Source: Promineifilum sp019695075 (GTDB lineage Bacteria > Chloroflexota > Anaerolineae > Promineifilales > Promineifilaceae). Taken from it: a stretch of DNA of 64,000 nt. The number at the start of each line of letters is the position of its first letter. The first letter of the stretch is position 1. Location of the stretch: contig JAHCIO010000015.1 in NCBI GenBank assembly GCA_026129185.1, positions 1 to 64,000 of the forward strand, given 5' to 3'. The notes beneath the pieces were generated by a model. The model had not been told where the DNA came from. It made no database searches and saw only the letters and a program-made list of their open reading frames with translations. Below are positions 8,334 through 16,703 of the stretch, piece after piece. Made by a program: the position numbers and the translations under genes.

Positions 8334-9170
8334 TCAATCGCCCAACGATTCCGCGATGGCCACAGCGTCGGCCTGGCTCAGGTCGCCCTCCAGCCGGTAG
8401 GTGATGCCGCCGCGAACCCAGATGAGCACGTTGGAGGTGATGAGCAGGTTGTTTGGCTCCTGCCAGTCGCCGAATAGTTGCAAGTGATGCGGGCCGGTCA
8501 GCCACAGGCCGGTCGCGTCGCCAACGGCCACCTCTTCGACGGCCGTTGCCGCAACGAACTTGCGGGCGAACTCGGCCACGGCAATGGCCGTCAGCGACAG
8601 CGGCGGGCCGTCGTCCGGCCGCCAGACGAGAGTGATGGCCGGCAGGTCGATGCCGGGATGGGTATAGACCTCGTCGGGCGCGCCCAGGGCGGCGGGCAAC
8701 TCCGGCGTGAAGCGAGCCTGCCGCTCGGCCGCGGCCAGCGTCGTCGGCCGGCCCAGGTCGATGAGCGACAGGGAGTGGGCCACGGCTTCCGGGGCAGGCG
8801 TTGCCGGGTGCGCCGTAGACGCCGGTAGGGCGGAGGACACGGGTGTAGACGCCGGCAGTGTGGGCGCGGGCGCAGTCGGCGCGCTCTCGTCGATGAAAAT
8901 CTCAATGGCTCCGACGCGGGCAAAGAACGACAGCAGCGCCGCCCGCGTCGCCGGCACAGCCAGCAGGCCCAGCGCCAGGAGGCCAAGGACTACCAGCGCC
9001 CAGGCCAGGCGACGGCCGGCCGGCCGGGCGGGTCGCGCGGCGGGCAGCGTTTGTCGCCCGACAACGGCGGCGCGGGCGCGCGCGGCGATGTCGGGCGTCG
9101 GCGGGTACTCGACTTGCGCCGCCAGTTGGGCCAGGGCGCGTTGCCAGTGAGTGTCGGTCGTTGGTTCCAT
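8334..9170 (-). CDS. Anti-sigma factor-like membrane protein
   Basis: 278 residues. The N-terminal cytoplasmic part (1-50) has a helix suited to sigma binding. One transmembrane helix lies near residues 52-70, followed by a Pro/Thr-rich linker and an extracytoplasmic C-terminal domain (LPAITLVWRPDDGPP, then NVLIWVRGGITYRLEGDLSQADAVAIAESL) that resembles DUF4367. The gene starts immediately after the stop of the ECF sigma gene (ATG at 9170, stop at 9171), the standard arrangement for a sigma/anti-sigma pair. No zinc-binding HXXXCXXC motif is visible. Confidence 0.8.
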   Translation of the reverse strand: MEPTTDTHWQRALAQLAAQVEYPPTPDIAARARAAVVGRQTLPAARPARPAGRRLAWALVVLGLLALGLLAVPATRAALLSFFARVGAIEIFIDESAPTAPAPTLPASTPVSSALPASTAHPATPAPEAVAHSLSLIDLGRPTTLAAAERQARFTPELPAALGAPDEVYTHPGIDLPAITLVWRPDDGPPLSLTAIAVAEFARKFVAATAVEEVAVGDATGLWLTGPHHLQLFGDWQEPNNLLITSNVLIWVRGGITYRLEGDLSQADAVAIAESLGD

Positions 9171-9809
9171 CTAGTCGTTTCCCAGCGCCTCGCGCAGGTC
9201 GGGATAGTCGGCGTCGATGATGGCGCGCAACTGGGCCAGCGCGCGGCTGTGGCGCGACTTGGCCGTGCCGGGCGGGATGTCCAGCGCGGCGGCCGTCTCC
9301 GCCTCCGACAGGCCCAGGAAGTAGCGCAGATACACCACGTCGCGGGCGTCGGGCCGCAGACGGCCGACGGCCTCGCGCAGGCGGCGAGCGTCGCTGGCCG
9401 GCGTGCGCTCCGGCGGCGCGTGGTGGCGGCGCGGCTCGGCCAGGAAGGCGCGCTGCATCGCCGCCCAGTAGCGCCCCAGGCTCCGCCGCCGGTTGCGGGC
9501 CAGGTTGGCGGCGATGCTGAGCAGCCACGGGCGCAGCGGCCGGTTGGCGTCGAATCGCGCCAGAGCCAGATAGGCGCGCACAAACGCCTCCTGAGCGACA
9601 TCTTCGGCGTCGGCGGCGTCGCCCAGGATGAGATAGGCCAGGCGGAAGACCGGCTCCTGATGATTGCCGACAAGCGCCGCCCAGGCGTCAGCGTCGCCGG
9701 CGCGCGCCCGCGCCACCAGCGCCGCCTCGTGGGCCGGCTGGGCCTCGCCCGACGGATTCGCTTCCGGCCGCGCGCCCGGTTCAGCCGCGGCCGCCTCGGT
9801 CAAGCTCAT
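9171..9809 (-). CDS. ECF-type RNA polymerase sigma factor
   Basis: 212 residues. Region 2 is visible as DAWAALVGNHQEPVFRLAYLILGD then AEDVAQEAFVRAYLALARFD. Region 4 is DARDVVYLRYFLGLSEAETAAALDIPPGTAKSRHSRALAQL, the helix-turn-helix that reads the -35 element. A disordered Ala/Glu/Pro N-terminus of ~28 residues precedes it. It is co-transcribed with the adjacent membrane anti-sigma factor. TATAGT lies close upstream (9817-9822), which would give a very short leader. Confidence 0.93.
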   Translation of the reverse strand: MSLTEAAAAEPGARPEANPSGEAQPAHEAALVARARAGDADAWAALVGNHQEPVFRLAYLILGDAADAEDVAQEAFVRAYLALARFDANRPLRPWLLSIAANLARNRRRSLGRYWAAMQRAFLAEPRRHHAPPERTPASDARRLREAVGRLRPDARDVVYLRYFLGLSEAETAAALDIPPGTAKSRHSRALAQLRAIIDADYPDLREALGND

Positions 9810-9847
9810 TCATTCCACTATACACCGCGTCTGCTAGAATGGTTCCC

Positions 9848-10282
9848 ATGAACCTGGAAATCTCGACCGATCCCACGCGGCTGGACGTGGACCTAATCCA
9901 CAGCTTTCTGTCGGAGCGCTCCTACTGGGCGCAGGGGCGTCCGCTGGACGTGGTGCAGCGGGCCATCGACAACTCGTTGTGCTTCGGAGCCTACCTGGAC
10001 GGGCGGCAGGTGGCTTTCTGCCGCCTGGTGACCGACCGGGCGACGTTCGCCTGGCTGGCCGATGTCTTCGTGCTGGAGGATGTTCGCGGGCAGGGCATCG
10101 GCAAGGCGCTGGTGGCGGCGGCGCTGGCCCATCCCGACGTGCAGGGGGCGCGACTGCTGCTGGCGACGAGGGACGCCCACGGCCTCTACGCGCAATATGG
10201 CTTTTCGCCGGTGGCCCCGGATCGCTACATGACGCGCCCGGCGAAGGCGAGCAGCCCGCCCGGGCCGGGAGATAGGGGGTAG
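9848..10282 (+). CDS. GNAT-family N-acetyltransferase
   Basis: 144 residues from ATG 9848 (9839 is an alternative start). LDVDLIHSFLSERSYWA opens a well-known short GNAT subfamily. The acetyl-CoA loop is VLEDVRGQGIGKALV and the C-terminal block HGLYAQYGFSPV. The last residues GDRG and the stop TAG are read from the TAGGGG heptad hairpin at 10271-10344, so the natural tail has been replaced or extended by repeat DNA. Confidence 0.85.
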   Translation: MNLEISTDPTRLDVDLIHSFLSERSYWAQGRPLDVVQRAIDNSLCFGAYLDGRQVAFCRLVTDRATFAWLADVFVLEDVRGQGIGKALVAAALAHPDVQGARLLLATRDAHGLYAQYGFSPVAPDRYMTRPAKASSPPGPGDRG

Positions 10283-10344
10283 GGGATAGGGATTAGGGAT
10301 AGGGAAGAGTGCTCTTCCCCTAGCCCCTAATTCCTAGCCCCTAT
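10271..10344. repeat. Heptad hairpin element, TAGGGG family, copy 2
   Basis: Inverted arms of degenerate 7-bp units (TAGGGAT, TAGGGGC) around core AGGGAAGAG-TG-CTCTTCCCCT. Both convergent flanking genes end in it: the GNAT gene at 10282 and the sigma-like fragment at 10334. Confidence 0.88.
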
Positions 10345-10603
10345 TTTGGGCCAGCCGGCGGGCGGCCAGCATCAGGCTGTTGCGCGGGCTACGGCCGGTC
10401 AGGGCCAGCTCCCCCCGCCACAGCGACCAGAACAGCCGCTCGACGATCCGCTCGGCCGCGGCGCGCTCGCTCGTCAACAGCAGGGCCACGGCCAGCGCCC
10501 CGGCGGCGTAGCGGTCATAGAGCGCCACCAGGGCCGCGTGGTCGTGGCCGCCGATGAGGGCCAGCAGCGTCTCGTCGCCCATCTCCTCGTAGCGCATGGG
10601 CAC
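10334..10603 (-). pseudogene. Truncated sigma-factor-like gene (region 2 only)
   Basis: 89 codons. DETLLALIGGHDHAALVALYDRYAAGALAVALLLTSERAAAERIVERLFWSLWRGE is the typical start of an ECF sigma factor region 2, although the core-binding acidic residues are weak. Region 4 is missing: after a short tail the frame runs into the heptad hairpin and stops at TAG with Asn-Arg-Gly. I read this as a gene cut short by, or capped with, the repeat element. It could still be expressed as a small sigma-like protein. Confidence 0.65.
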
Positions 10604-10679
10604 AGCATAGCGCCGCCGGCGGCCCGGTTCCAGACCATCGGCTGTTCACTTGCTGGTCATTTGCGTCGCGAGGGGGGCG

Positions 10680-11297
10680 TTAGCCGCGCTTGCCGCTGCC
10701 ACGGGAGACGAACGGGTTGCCCGCCTCCCAGAAGCGCCACGGCAGCGACAGCCACGGCTCCGGCGCGGTGTTCAAGCCGATGCGCGGGCCGGTGCGCAGG
10801 GCCTCGTCGGTCACAGGCTCGCCCGGCTCAACCCACAGGCCGCCGGCGGTGGTGGTCATGTCGGTCGTGTTCATGTCGCCAGTGATGCCCAGGGCCAGCA
10901 CCAGCTTGGCCGGGCCGCTCGTCCACTCGAAGGGGTCGCGACCGGGGCGGCGGGCGGCCATCTCCGCCAGCCCCTCCAGCGGCTCGACGGCGCGGAGAAG
11001 GACGGCCGCCGGGGCGTCCTCCGGCTCGGCGACGATGTTGAGCATCCAGTAGTTGCCGTAGGTGAAGTAGATGTAGGCGCGTCCGGGCGGGCCGTACATG
11101 GGCGCGTTGCGCTTGGTGCGCTTGTGGCGGCCGTGGGAGGCCAGGTCGTCCAGGCCGGTGTAGGCTTCGGTCTCGACGATGCGGCCGGCGAGGCGCGCGC
11201 CGTCGGGCAGCACGCGCACCAACCGCGCGCCGAGGAGCTGGCGGGCGACGGTGAGGGCGGGTTGGGTGTAGAAGGTAGGGGGAAGTGGAGCGGGCAT
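10680..11297 (-). CDS. DNA-3-methyladenine glycosylase (AAG/MPG family)
   Basis: 205 residues, the family's usual length. VARQLLGARLV, then GRIVETEAYTGLDDLASHGRHKRTKRNAPMYGPPGRAYIYFTYGNYWMLNIV are the signature blocks. The catalytic Glu is in VETEAY and the base-flipping Tyr and His residues are in the same block. It removes alkylated purines in base excision repair. The frame is open upstream into a decayed nucleotidyltransferase gene, so the start ATG 11297 is taken from the family N-terminus. Confidence 0.92.
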   Translation of the reverse strand: MPAPLPPTFYTQPALTVARQLLGARLVRVLPDGARLAGRIVETEAYTGLDDLASHGRHKRTKRNAPMYGPPGRAYIYFTYGNYWMLNIVAEPEDAPAAVLLRAVEPLEGLAEMAARRPGRDPFEWTSGPAKLVLALGITGDMNTTDMTTTAGGLWVEPGEPVTDEALRTGPRIGLNTAPEPWLSLPWRFWEAGNPFVSRGSGKRG

Positions 11298-11585
11298 GGT
11301 TACAAAGATTGAAACTTGATAGCCGCTGGTCGTCTCAACAAGTAAAACGCGGTTACGCAGGGCAAACTCTAGCGCATTGCTGATGCGTGGGTTGAGTCGG
11401 CTCAGAAGAAGGTGAACGGTCTCAGGAAAAGACTCAATGGGGGCAAGAACAGTCAGATCAAGGTCTCTTGTGAAACGTGGTTCGCCCCAATACTATACTG
11501 CTGTTCCACCGATAATCGCATAGGGCAAGGCTAAATCTGTTAGTAGGAGATGAACCTCCCATACAGCGGGATCGACAGTGCTCAT
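11298..11585 (-). pseudogene. Nucleotidyltransferase remnant with amber codon
   Basis: From ATG 11585, overlapping the upstream stop as ATGA, the frame reads a helix, then AIIGGTAV, an in-frame TAG at 11493-11495, and YWGEPRFTRDLDL. This is the GG...RxTxDxDL signature of MNT/AbiEii-type nucleotidyltransferases. The TAG is one C-to-T change from CAG (Gln). The 3' half is missing, because the frame runs straight into the glycosylase start. It is therefore doubly broken. The small upstream gene is its probable original partner. Confidence 0.82.
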
Positions 11586-11863
11586 AGTAGCTCCTGAGAA
11601 CGTGCTAACTTCTCAAGAACGTCTCTGACAAGCAGCAGGTTGTCGATCCGCGACGGTTCAAAGACTTCTAGCGTTGCGGGATCGCCCAAGAAATATTGAC
11701 CAGTGTCTATCAGCGCCGTGAAGATAGCCCACGACTCGCGCGGTGTCATCCGTCGCAGCCGCTCGATCCGCTCCTGCTCAATGACTTCGGCCGCGGTGGC
11801 GTAGCCGGCCAAGGCCTCACGAATGACTTTCTTGTCCAACGGCGTGCTGGTTTCCGCGCTCAT
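11582..11863 (-). CDS. Small helical partner protein of nucleotidyltransferase
   Basis: 93 residues, start ATG 11863 overlapping the Uma2 stop (ATGA), and end overlapping the nucleotidyltransferase remnant (ATGA). The sequence is helical and charged: EQERIERLRRMTPRESWAIF, then FEPSRIDNLLLVRDVLEKLAR. Proteins of this shape commonly precede nucleotidyltransferase genes in toxin-antitoxin-like pairs; the function here is inferred from context only, and its partner is now inactive. Confidence 0.65.
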   Translation of the reverse strand: MSAETSTPLDKKVIREALAGYATAAEVIEQERIERLRRMTPRESWAIFTALIDTGQYFLGDPATLEVFEPSRIDNLLLVRDVLEKLARSQELL

Positions 11864-12492
11864 TGCGCCGCGGCCCACACGGCAGCCACCGCCACAGCGA
11901 AGCCCGGCAGCAGGCGCGAGGTAGCCGTCTCGCCGCCGGCGAAGCGGCCGTGCTCGACATAGGCCTCGCCCTCCAGCCACAGGACGGTGATCGCGCCCTC
12001 ATCGGGGTCAACGATCCAGTATTCGGGGATGCCGGCCTGGGCGTAGTCGTGGCGCTTTTGCACCAGGTCGCGTTCGCGGTCGGAGGGGCTGCCGCTGACG
12101 ATCTCCATCACCAGGTCAGCGCCGCTGGGGTACTTGCCCTCGGCCTCATGGACCCGTTGCGTAGAAACGAAGAACACGTCCGGCTCACGGTAACGGCCGG
12201 CGCGCAGCCTCACCGGCAGGGGAGCCACGTAGACCTTGCCCAATTGATGTTTCAGCACGTAGGCTTTCAACAACTCGAACAGGAAAATCAATATGTCCTG
12301 GTGGGCCATCGTTGGCATGGGCGGGAACTCCAGGAAGCCTTCGGAATACTCGATCAGCCGGCCGGTATCAAGCGCTAGATACGCTTCCTCCGACCATGAA
12401 CCCTGAGAAGGGAACAGGCGCGCCAATTCCCAGACCGGCTCACCGGCCTTCGCTCTGCGTTTGCGTGCTGTGGATGTGACTTGCCGCTCCAT
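11860..12492 (-). CDS. Uma2 (DUF820) family putative endonuclease
   Basis: 210 residues. The PD-(D/E)XK-like Uma2 pattern is clear: LIEYSEGFLEFPPMP near residue 47, REPDVFFVS for the acidic strand, ADLVMEIVSGSPSDRERDLVQKRHDYAQAGIPEYWIVDP for the E-x-K core. Uma2 proteins are abundant in Cyanobacteria and Chloroflexota; their targets are unknown and a restriction/repair or mobile-element role is only suspected. A second copy lies at 15125-15757. Confidence 0.88.
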   Translation of the reverse strand: MERQVTSTARKRRAKAGEPVWELARLFPSQGSWSEEAYLALDTGRLIEYSEGFLEFPPMPTMAHQDILIFLFELLKAYVLKHQLGKVYVAPLPVRLRAGRYREPDVFFVSTQRVHEAEGKYPSGADLVMEIVSGSPSDRERDLVQKRHDYAQAGIPEYWIVDPDEGAITVLWLEGEAYVEHGRFAGGETATSRLLPGFAVAVAAVWAAAQ

Positions 12493-12533
12493 GCCGTCAT
12501 TATACCACGAGGCCAGAGGCTATCCTGTTGGTT

Positions 12534-14705
12534 CTAGTGGATCTGCACCGGGTCCTTAATCGCCCCGCGGTCGAAGAGGTGCTCGTCGTAGCCCTCGTCC
12601 AGCCCCGCCGGCGCGGCCGTCTTCTCGATGCGGACGGCGGTGTTCTTGTAGTCGGGGATTTTGGCCCGCTCGTCGATGCGGTCGAGGGTCAGCAGGTTGG
12701 CCGCGGCCTCGGCAAAGTGGAAGGGCACGAAGACTGTGCCCCGGGGCGAGCGGCCGGTGACCAGGACGCGCAGAGTGATTGTTCCCCGGCGTGAGGAGAC
12801 GTTGACCCAGTCGCCGGTGATGAGGCCCAGCGCCTCGGCGTCGTCGGGGCTGATCTCGCAGACGGCTTCGGGGTAGATGTCCTCCAGACGCGAGCGGCCG
12901 GTCATGGTGCTGCCGCTCCAGTGATAGAGGACGCGACCGGTGCTGAGGTTGAAGGGATAGTCGGCGTCGGGCTGCTCCGACTCCGTGCCGTAGCGCACCT
13001 CCCAGAACTTGCCACGCCCGCGGGGGAACTCGTCGGCGAAGAGGTAGGGCGTGCCGGGGTGGTCGAAGCTGGGGCAGGGCCAGTGGACGCCGCCCTCGCG
13101 CTCCAGGCGGGCGTAGTCGATGCCCCAGAAGTCGGGCGTCACCCGGCGCATCTCCTCCCAGATGTCCTCCGGCCCGGCATAGTCGAAGCCGGACGCCAGC
13201 CGCAGGCCCAGCCGCACCTCAATGCGCCGGCCGAGGTCGCTGAGGATGTCCCAGTCGGCCCGCGACCGGCCCACCGGCGGCACGGCGGCGCGGCAGCGCT
13301 GCACGCGCCGGTCGGTGTTGGTGAAGGTGCCGTCCTTCTCGGCGAAGCTGGTCGCCGGCAGGATGACGTCGGCCATCTCACCCGTCTCGTTGATGAAGAT
13401 GTCCTGGCAGACGAGGAAGTCCAGCTTCTCTAACGCATGGCGGGCGTGGTTCTGGTTCGGCTCGCTCATCATCGGGTTTTCGCCCAGGACGAACATGGCC
13501 CGCACGTCCTGGGTGTAGCAGGCGTCGCACATCTCCGTGGCCGTCAGGCCGGGCGTGGGGCTGAGGGGCACGCCCCAGACGGACTCGAAGCGCCCGCGGA
13601 TGGCCTCGTCGTCCACGCGCTGATAGGCGGTGAAGACGTTGGGCAGGCCGCCGCTGTCGGAGCAGCCCTGAACGTTGTTCTGGCCGCGCAGCGGGTTGAG
13701 GCCCGTGCCCGCCTTGCCGACGTGGCCGCACATCAGGGCCAGGTTGACCAGCGAGAGGGTGTTGTCGGTGCCGTGGGTGCTCTGGCTGATGCCCATGCCC
13801 CAGTAGATGGCCGCCCGCTCCGCGCCGGCGTAGATGCGCGCCGCCTCGCGGATGGACTCAGCCGGCACGCCGCTGACCGACTCGGCCCACTCCGGCGTGA
13901 ACGTCTCCAGCGACTCCAGATACTCGTTGAAGCCCTCGGTGCGGTAGGCGATGAAGTCGGGGTCGTAGAGGCCTTCCTTGACGATGGTGTGGGCCATGGC
14001 CTGGAAGACGGCCACGTCGGTGCCGGGGTTTTGGCGCAGCCAGAGGGTGGCGAAGTCGGTCATTTCGACGCGCCGCGGGTCGATGACGATGAGCTTGGCC
14101 CCGTTCTTGCGCACGGCGCGCTTCAGGAAGTTGGCGATGACGGGATGGGTCTCGGTGGTGTTGCTGCCGGTGACGATGAAGGCTTGCAGGTTCTCCATCT
14201 CGGCGATGGAGTTGGACATAGCGCTGCTGCCGATGGACAGTTGCAGGCCGGTGACGGAGCCGGCGTGGCAGAGGCGGGCGCAGTGATCGATGTTGTTGGT
14301 GCCCATCAGGGCGCGGACGAGCTTCTGGAAGACGTAGTTGTCTTCGTTGGTGGCCTTGGCGCTGGCGTAGGTGGCGATGGCGTCGCCGCCGTAGCTGTTG
14401 CGAACGCGCGTCAACTCGTCGGCCACCAGGTCGAGCGCCTCACCCCATGTGGCCTCGCGCCAGACGGGTTTGGCGCTGCGGCCCTCGTGGCGGTTGGCGC
14501 GGATGAGGGGCGTCTTGACCCGGCCGGGGTGCTTAACATAATCCGTCCCGAACCGCCCCTTGACGCAGAGCATGCCGTGGTTGGGCGCGGCGTCGAACGG
14601 CGCTTCGACGGCGTAGATGTAGTCGTCTTTGACCTTGAGATTCATCTGGCAGCCCACCCCACAGTAAGGACACGTTGTACGAACGATTCGGTCGGGGATG
14701 ATCAT
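12534..14705 (-). CDS. fdhA: Formate dehydrogenase, molybdopterin catalytic subunit
   Basis: 723 residues. The N-terminal [4Fe-4S] site is CPYCGVGC with a fourth Cys in MLCVKG (C12, C15, C19, C47). The molybdenum/tungsten ligand region is HCARLCHAGSV, with Cys146 where selenocysteine occurs in E. coli FdhF, so this is the Cys form. The His after it is kept. The C-terminal MGD-binding domain runs from about 600 (LSTGRVLYHWSGSTMTGRS). It oxidises formate to CO2 and would pass electrons to the NuoG/HoxU-like and NuoEF-like subunits encoded upstream. AAGGAG lies 8 bases before ATG 14705. Confidence 0.93.
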   Translation of the reverse strand: MIIPDRIVRTTCPYCGVGCQMNLKVKDDYIYAVEAPFDAAPNHGMLCVKGRFGTDYVKHPGRVKTPLIRANRHEGRSAKPVWREATWGEALDLVADELTRVRNSYGGDAIATYASAKATNEDNYVFQKLVRALMGTNNIDHCARLCHAGSVTGLQLSIGSSAMSNSIAEMENLQAFIVTGSNTTETHPVIANFLKRAVRKNGAKLIVIDPRRVEMTDFATLWLRQNPGTDVAVFQAMAHTIVKEGLYDPDFIAYRTEGFNEYLESLETFTPEWAESVSGVPAESIREAARIYAGAERAAIYWGMGISQSTHGTDNTLSLVNLALMCGHVGKAGTGLNPLRGQNNVQGCSDSGGLPNVFTAYQRVDDEAIRGRFESVWGVPLSPTPGLTATEMCDACYTQDVRAMFVLGENPMMSEPNQNHARHALEKLDFLVCQDIFINETGEMADVILPATSFAEKDGTFTNTDRRVQRCRAAVPPVGRSRADWDILSDLGRRIEVRLGLRLASGFDYAGPEDIWEEMRRVTPDFWGIDYARLEREGGVHWPCPSFDHPGTPYLFADEFPRGRGKFWEVRYGTESEQPDADYPFNLSTGRVLYHWSGSTMTGRSRLEDIYPEAVCEISPDDAEALGLITGDWVNVSSRRGTITLRVLVTGRSPRGTVFVPFHFAEAAANLLTLDRIDERAKIPDYKNTAVRIEKTAAPAGLDEGYDEHLFDRGAIKDPVQIH

Positions 14706-14717
14706 CGTCGGGTCTCC

Positions 14718-15005
14718 TTATTTTCGCTCGGCCAAGAACTCTTCAATTGTTAAGTCGATATCTTTCGCTATCTGTCGCAGGAGGCTCGGCGCAATATCGC
14801 GTCCGGCATGAATCTGTGTGCCAACGAATTCGGTTTCAAATGTTGGTTCGCCATCTTCAAGAAGCAGTTCGATCACTTCTCGCAGGTTGGCGTATAACTC
14901 ATCCAGGGTTTCTGCCTGCGAATGAGCGCCGGGGAAGTTGGGTACATAGCCGACGAAGTAGCCGGTATCCATATCGCGTTCAATCACTGCTACATATGTG
15001 GTCAT
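14718..15005 (-). CDS. HicB antitoxin fused to a HicA C-terminal remnant
   Basis: 95 residues from ATG 15005 (GAGG just upstream). Residues 1-50 are a HicB partial RNase H-like fold: VAVIERDMDTGYFVGYVPNFPG, TLDELYANLREVIELLLEDGE. After FVGTQ the sequence switches to HAGRDIAPSLLRQIAKD and LTIEEFLAERK, which matches the end of HicA (YcfA) mRNA interferases. A deletion joining hicB to the tail of hicA explains this; the HicA catalytic His strand is lost, so no toxin activity is expected. It sits inside the formate dehydrogenase locus, 12 bp before fdhA. Confidence 0.75.
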   Translation of the reverse strand: MTTYVAVIERDMDTGYFVGYVPNFPGAHSQAETLDELYANLREVIELLLEDGEPTFETEFVGTQIHAGRDIAPSLLRQIAKDIDLTIEEFLAERK

Positions 15006-15124
15006 GAATCCTCGTGCCGAAAGCAATTGTGTATGAGAGCAAGACGTTTTACGGTATGCAGCTAACCCTACCTCTATATTTCACAATCCAGGACTATGCC
15101 ACTCAACAGCGCACGTCAATGGCG

Positions 15125-15757
15125 TCAGTTATTCGGGCCAAGAATCTCATCCACATTCAACCCCACATCGGCAAAGGCCAGCGGCGACAGCGTCTCGCCC
15201 GGCGCGTAGCGCGTCATGGTGCGGTAGCCGTCCGGCCGCGGCTCGCGGTAGACCTCGATCCGTCGGTCTCGCAGATTGACGATCCAGTAATCGGCAATGC
15301 CGGCACGAGAATATAGGGTTGCCTTAACCCTTCTATCGTCACCAATTGACGTATCAGCCACTTCAATAACCAGGAGCAGTTCGCTAGGGCCGGGAAGCCG
15401 GCTACTGCGACTGTATTCATCAATCGCCGGTTTCCAGAGGGCAACGTCCGGTTGAGGAAGTGACTGGTCATCTAGCTGAACGGGATTTTGCACACTGACG
15501 ATAGCCTGCGCAGCTAACTTCTCCGACAGGATAGCATTTAGCCTATTGACACAAAGGACGTGGGCAACGTTGATCGGACTCATCTCGGCAATCTCTCCCC
15601 AGAGTAACTCTAGCCTCTCGTCCTCCTTGAACAGGCCACTCTCAGTCATGCGCAGAAAATCAGCCGCCGTAAACCGACGCCGCTTCAATTCGACTTCGGC
15701 CGTTTCGGCTTCAAACATCCCGGCATCCGGCTTGGTTTCCACAAATTCGGCAATCAT
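15125..15757 (-). CDS. Uma2 (DUF820) family putative endonuclease
   Basis: 210 residues from ATG 15757, which has GAGGG just upstream. Core motifs: TAADFLRMTESGLFKEDERLELLWGEI, LPQPDVALWKP, LLLVIEVADTSIGDDRRVKATLYSRAGIADYWIVNL. Unlike its neighbours it has no metabolic link to formate oxidation, and lies between the Fe-S subunit and the HicB gene, so it looks like inserted cargo. The product may cut DNA, but no target is known. Confidence 0.88.
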   Translation of the reverse strand: MIAEFVETKPDAGMFEAETAEVELKRRRFTAADFLRMTESGLFKEDERLELLWGEIAEMSPINVAHVLCVNRLNAILSEKLAAQAIVSVQNPVQLDDQSLPQPDVALWKPAIDEYSRSSRLPGPSELLLVIEVADTSIGDDRRVKATLYSRAGIADYWIVNLRDRRIEVYREPRPDGYRTMTRYAPGETLSPLAFADVGLNVDEILGPNN

Positions 15758-15828
15758 GCATCCCTCGTTTGCTGCGCCGCTGCCCACTCGTGCAACGCTA
15801 GTTCCATTGTACAAGCCCCGTCAACGGC

Positions 15829-16536
15829 CTATTCGCCCACCAGCGCGCGCTTCTTCTTCCCGCCCCGTCGCGTCTGCCGGAAGATCTCGTCGGGGTCATA
15901 GCCCTCCTCCAGCATCGCCTGTCGCTTGGGCTTCAGGGCGTTGGTCGGGCAGACGCCGACACACTGGCCGCAGAAGACGCAGGTGGTGTCCATCATGCCG
16001 TCGCCCATGAACGTGCCGATGGTCGTGTGGAAGCCGCGGCCGTCGAAGGTCAGCGCGAAGGTGTATTGCGCGTCCTCGGCGCAGACCTGCACGCAGCGCC
16101 AACAGTTGATGCACTTGTTGTAGTCGCGGATGTAGAAGGGATTGTCGTCGTGGACGGGCGTGTGGCGCTCCTCGAAGCCGTCGAAGCGCTCTGGGTCGGC
16201 GTCGTATTCCAGCAGCAGTTGCTGCAAGTGCGGGGCCTCGCTCAGGTCAACGGTCGAGGCCAGCATCTCCAGGATCGTCCGCCGCGCCTGGCGCACCTCC
16301 GGCGTCTGGGTGTTGACGACCATGCCCGGCGACACTTGGGTCACGCACGCCGCCGCCTGCAGCCGCCGCCCGGCATCGACCGAGCATACCCGGCACAGGC
16401 CATTGGCCGTCAGATGCGGGTGGTAGCAGACGGCGGGGATAGTGATGCCGACCGAAGCGGCGGCATTGAGGATGGTCGTGCCCGCCGGCACGGTCACTTC
16501 CCGTCCGTCGATGGTGAGGGTTACTTGGTCGGTCAT
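15829..16536 (-). CDS. NuoG/HoxU-like Fe-S subunit of formate dehydrogenase
   Basis: 235 residues. Residues 1-80 are a plant-type [2Fe-2S] domain with Cys at CYHP, CRVC and AACV. About residues 140-215 carry two [4Fe-4S] clusters (CINCWRCVQVC and CVFCGQCVGVCP). The layout equals the N-terminus of NuoG, HoxU and NAD-dependent FdhA proteins. It would wire the molybdopterin subunit to the flavin subunit. It lacks any molybdopterin domain, which is supplied by fdhA. The start is 5 bp from a CAGTATT heptad array. Confidence 0.9.
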   Translation of the reverse strand: MTDQVTLTIDGREVTVPAGTTILNAAASVGITIPAVCYHPHLTANGLCRVCSVDAGRRLQAAACVTQVSPGMVVNTQTPEVRQARRTILEMLASTVDLSEAPHLQQLLLEYDADPERFDGFEERHTPVHDDNPFYIRDYNKCINCWRCVQVCAEDAQYTFALTFDGRGFHTTIGTFMGDGMMDTTCVFCGQCVGVCPTNALKPKRQAMLEEGYDPDEIFRQTRRGGKKKRALVGE

Positions 16537-16540
16537 GGGT

Positions 16541-16703
16541 CAGTGTCCAGTATCCAGTATCCAGTATTCAGTATTCAGTATTCAGTATCCAGTATCCAGT
16601 ATTCAGTATTCAGTATTCAGTATTCAGTGTCCAATATTCGGTCTTCTGCTTGAATACTGAATACTGAATACTGGATACTGCTTACTGCTTACTGCTTACT
16701 GCT
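16541..16703. repeat. CAGTATY heptad hairpin
   Basis: About fourteen direct 7-bp units CAGTATC/CAGTATT (16541-16640), a short spacer, then inverted units TGAATAC and TGCTTAC up to 16703, giving a long hairpin. The stop codon of fdhD (TAA at 16689-16691) and its last residues are read from the TAAGCAG units. Confidence 0.9.

Noticed and set aside
13437..14753. Long plus-strand ORF (438 codons)
   Set aside because: Antisense of fdhA, with no recognisable family.
16541..16703. Regular short repeats that could be mistaken for a CRISPR array
   Set aside because: Units are 7 bp without unique spacers and no cas genes are nearby; the array folds back on itself.
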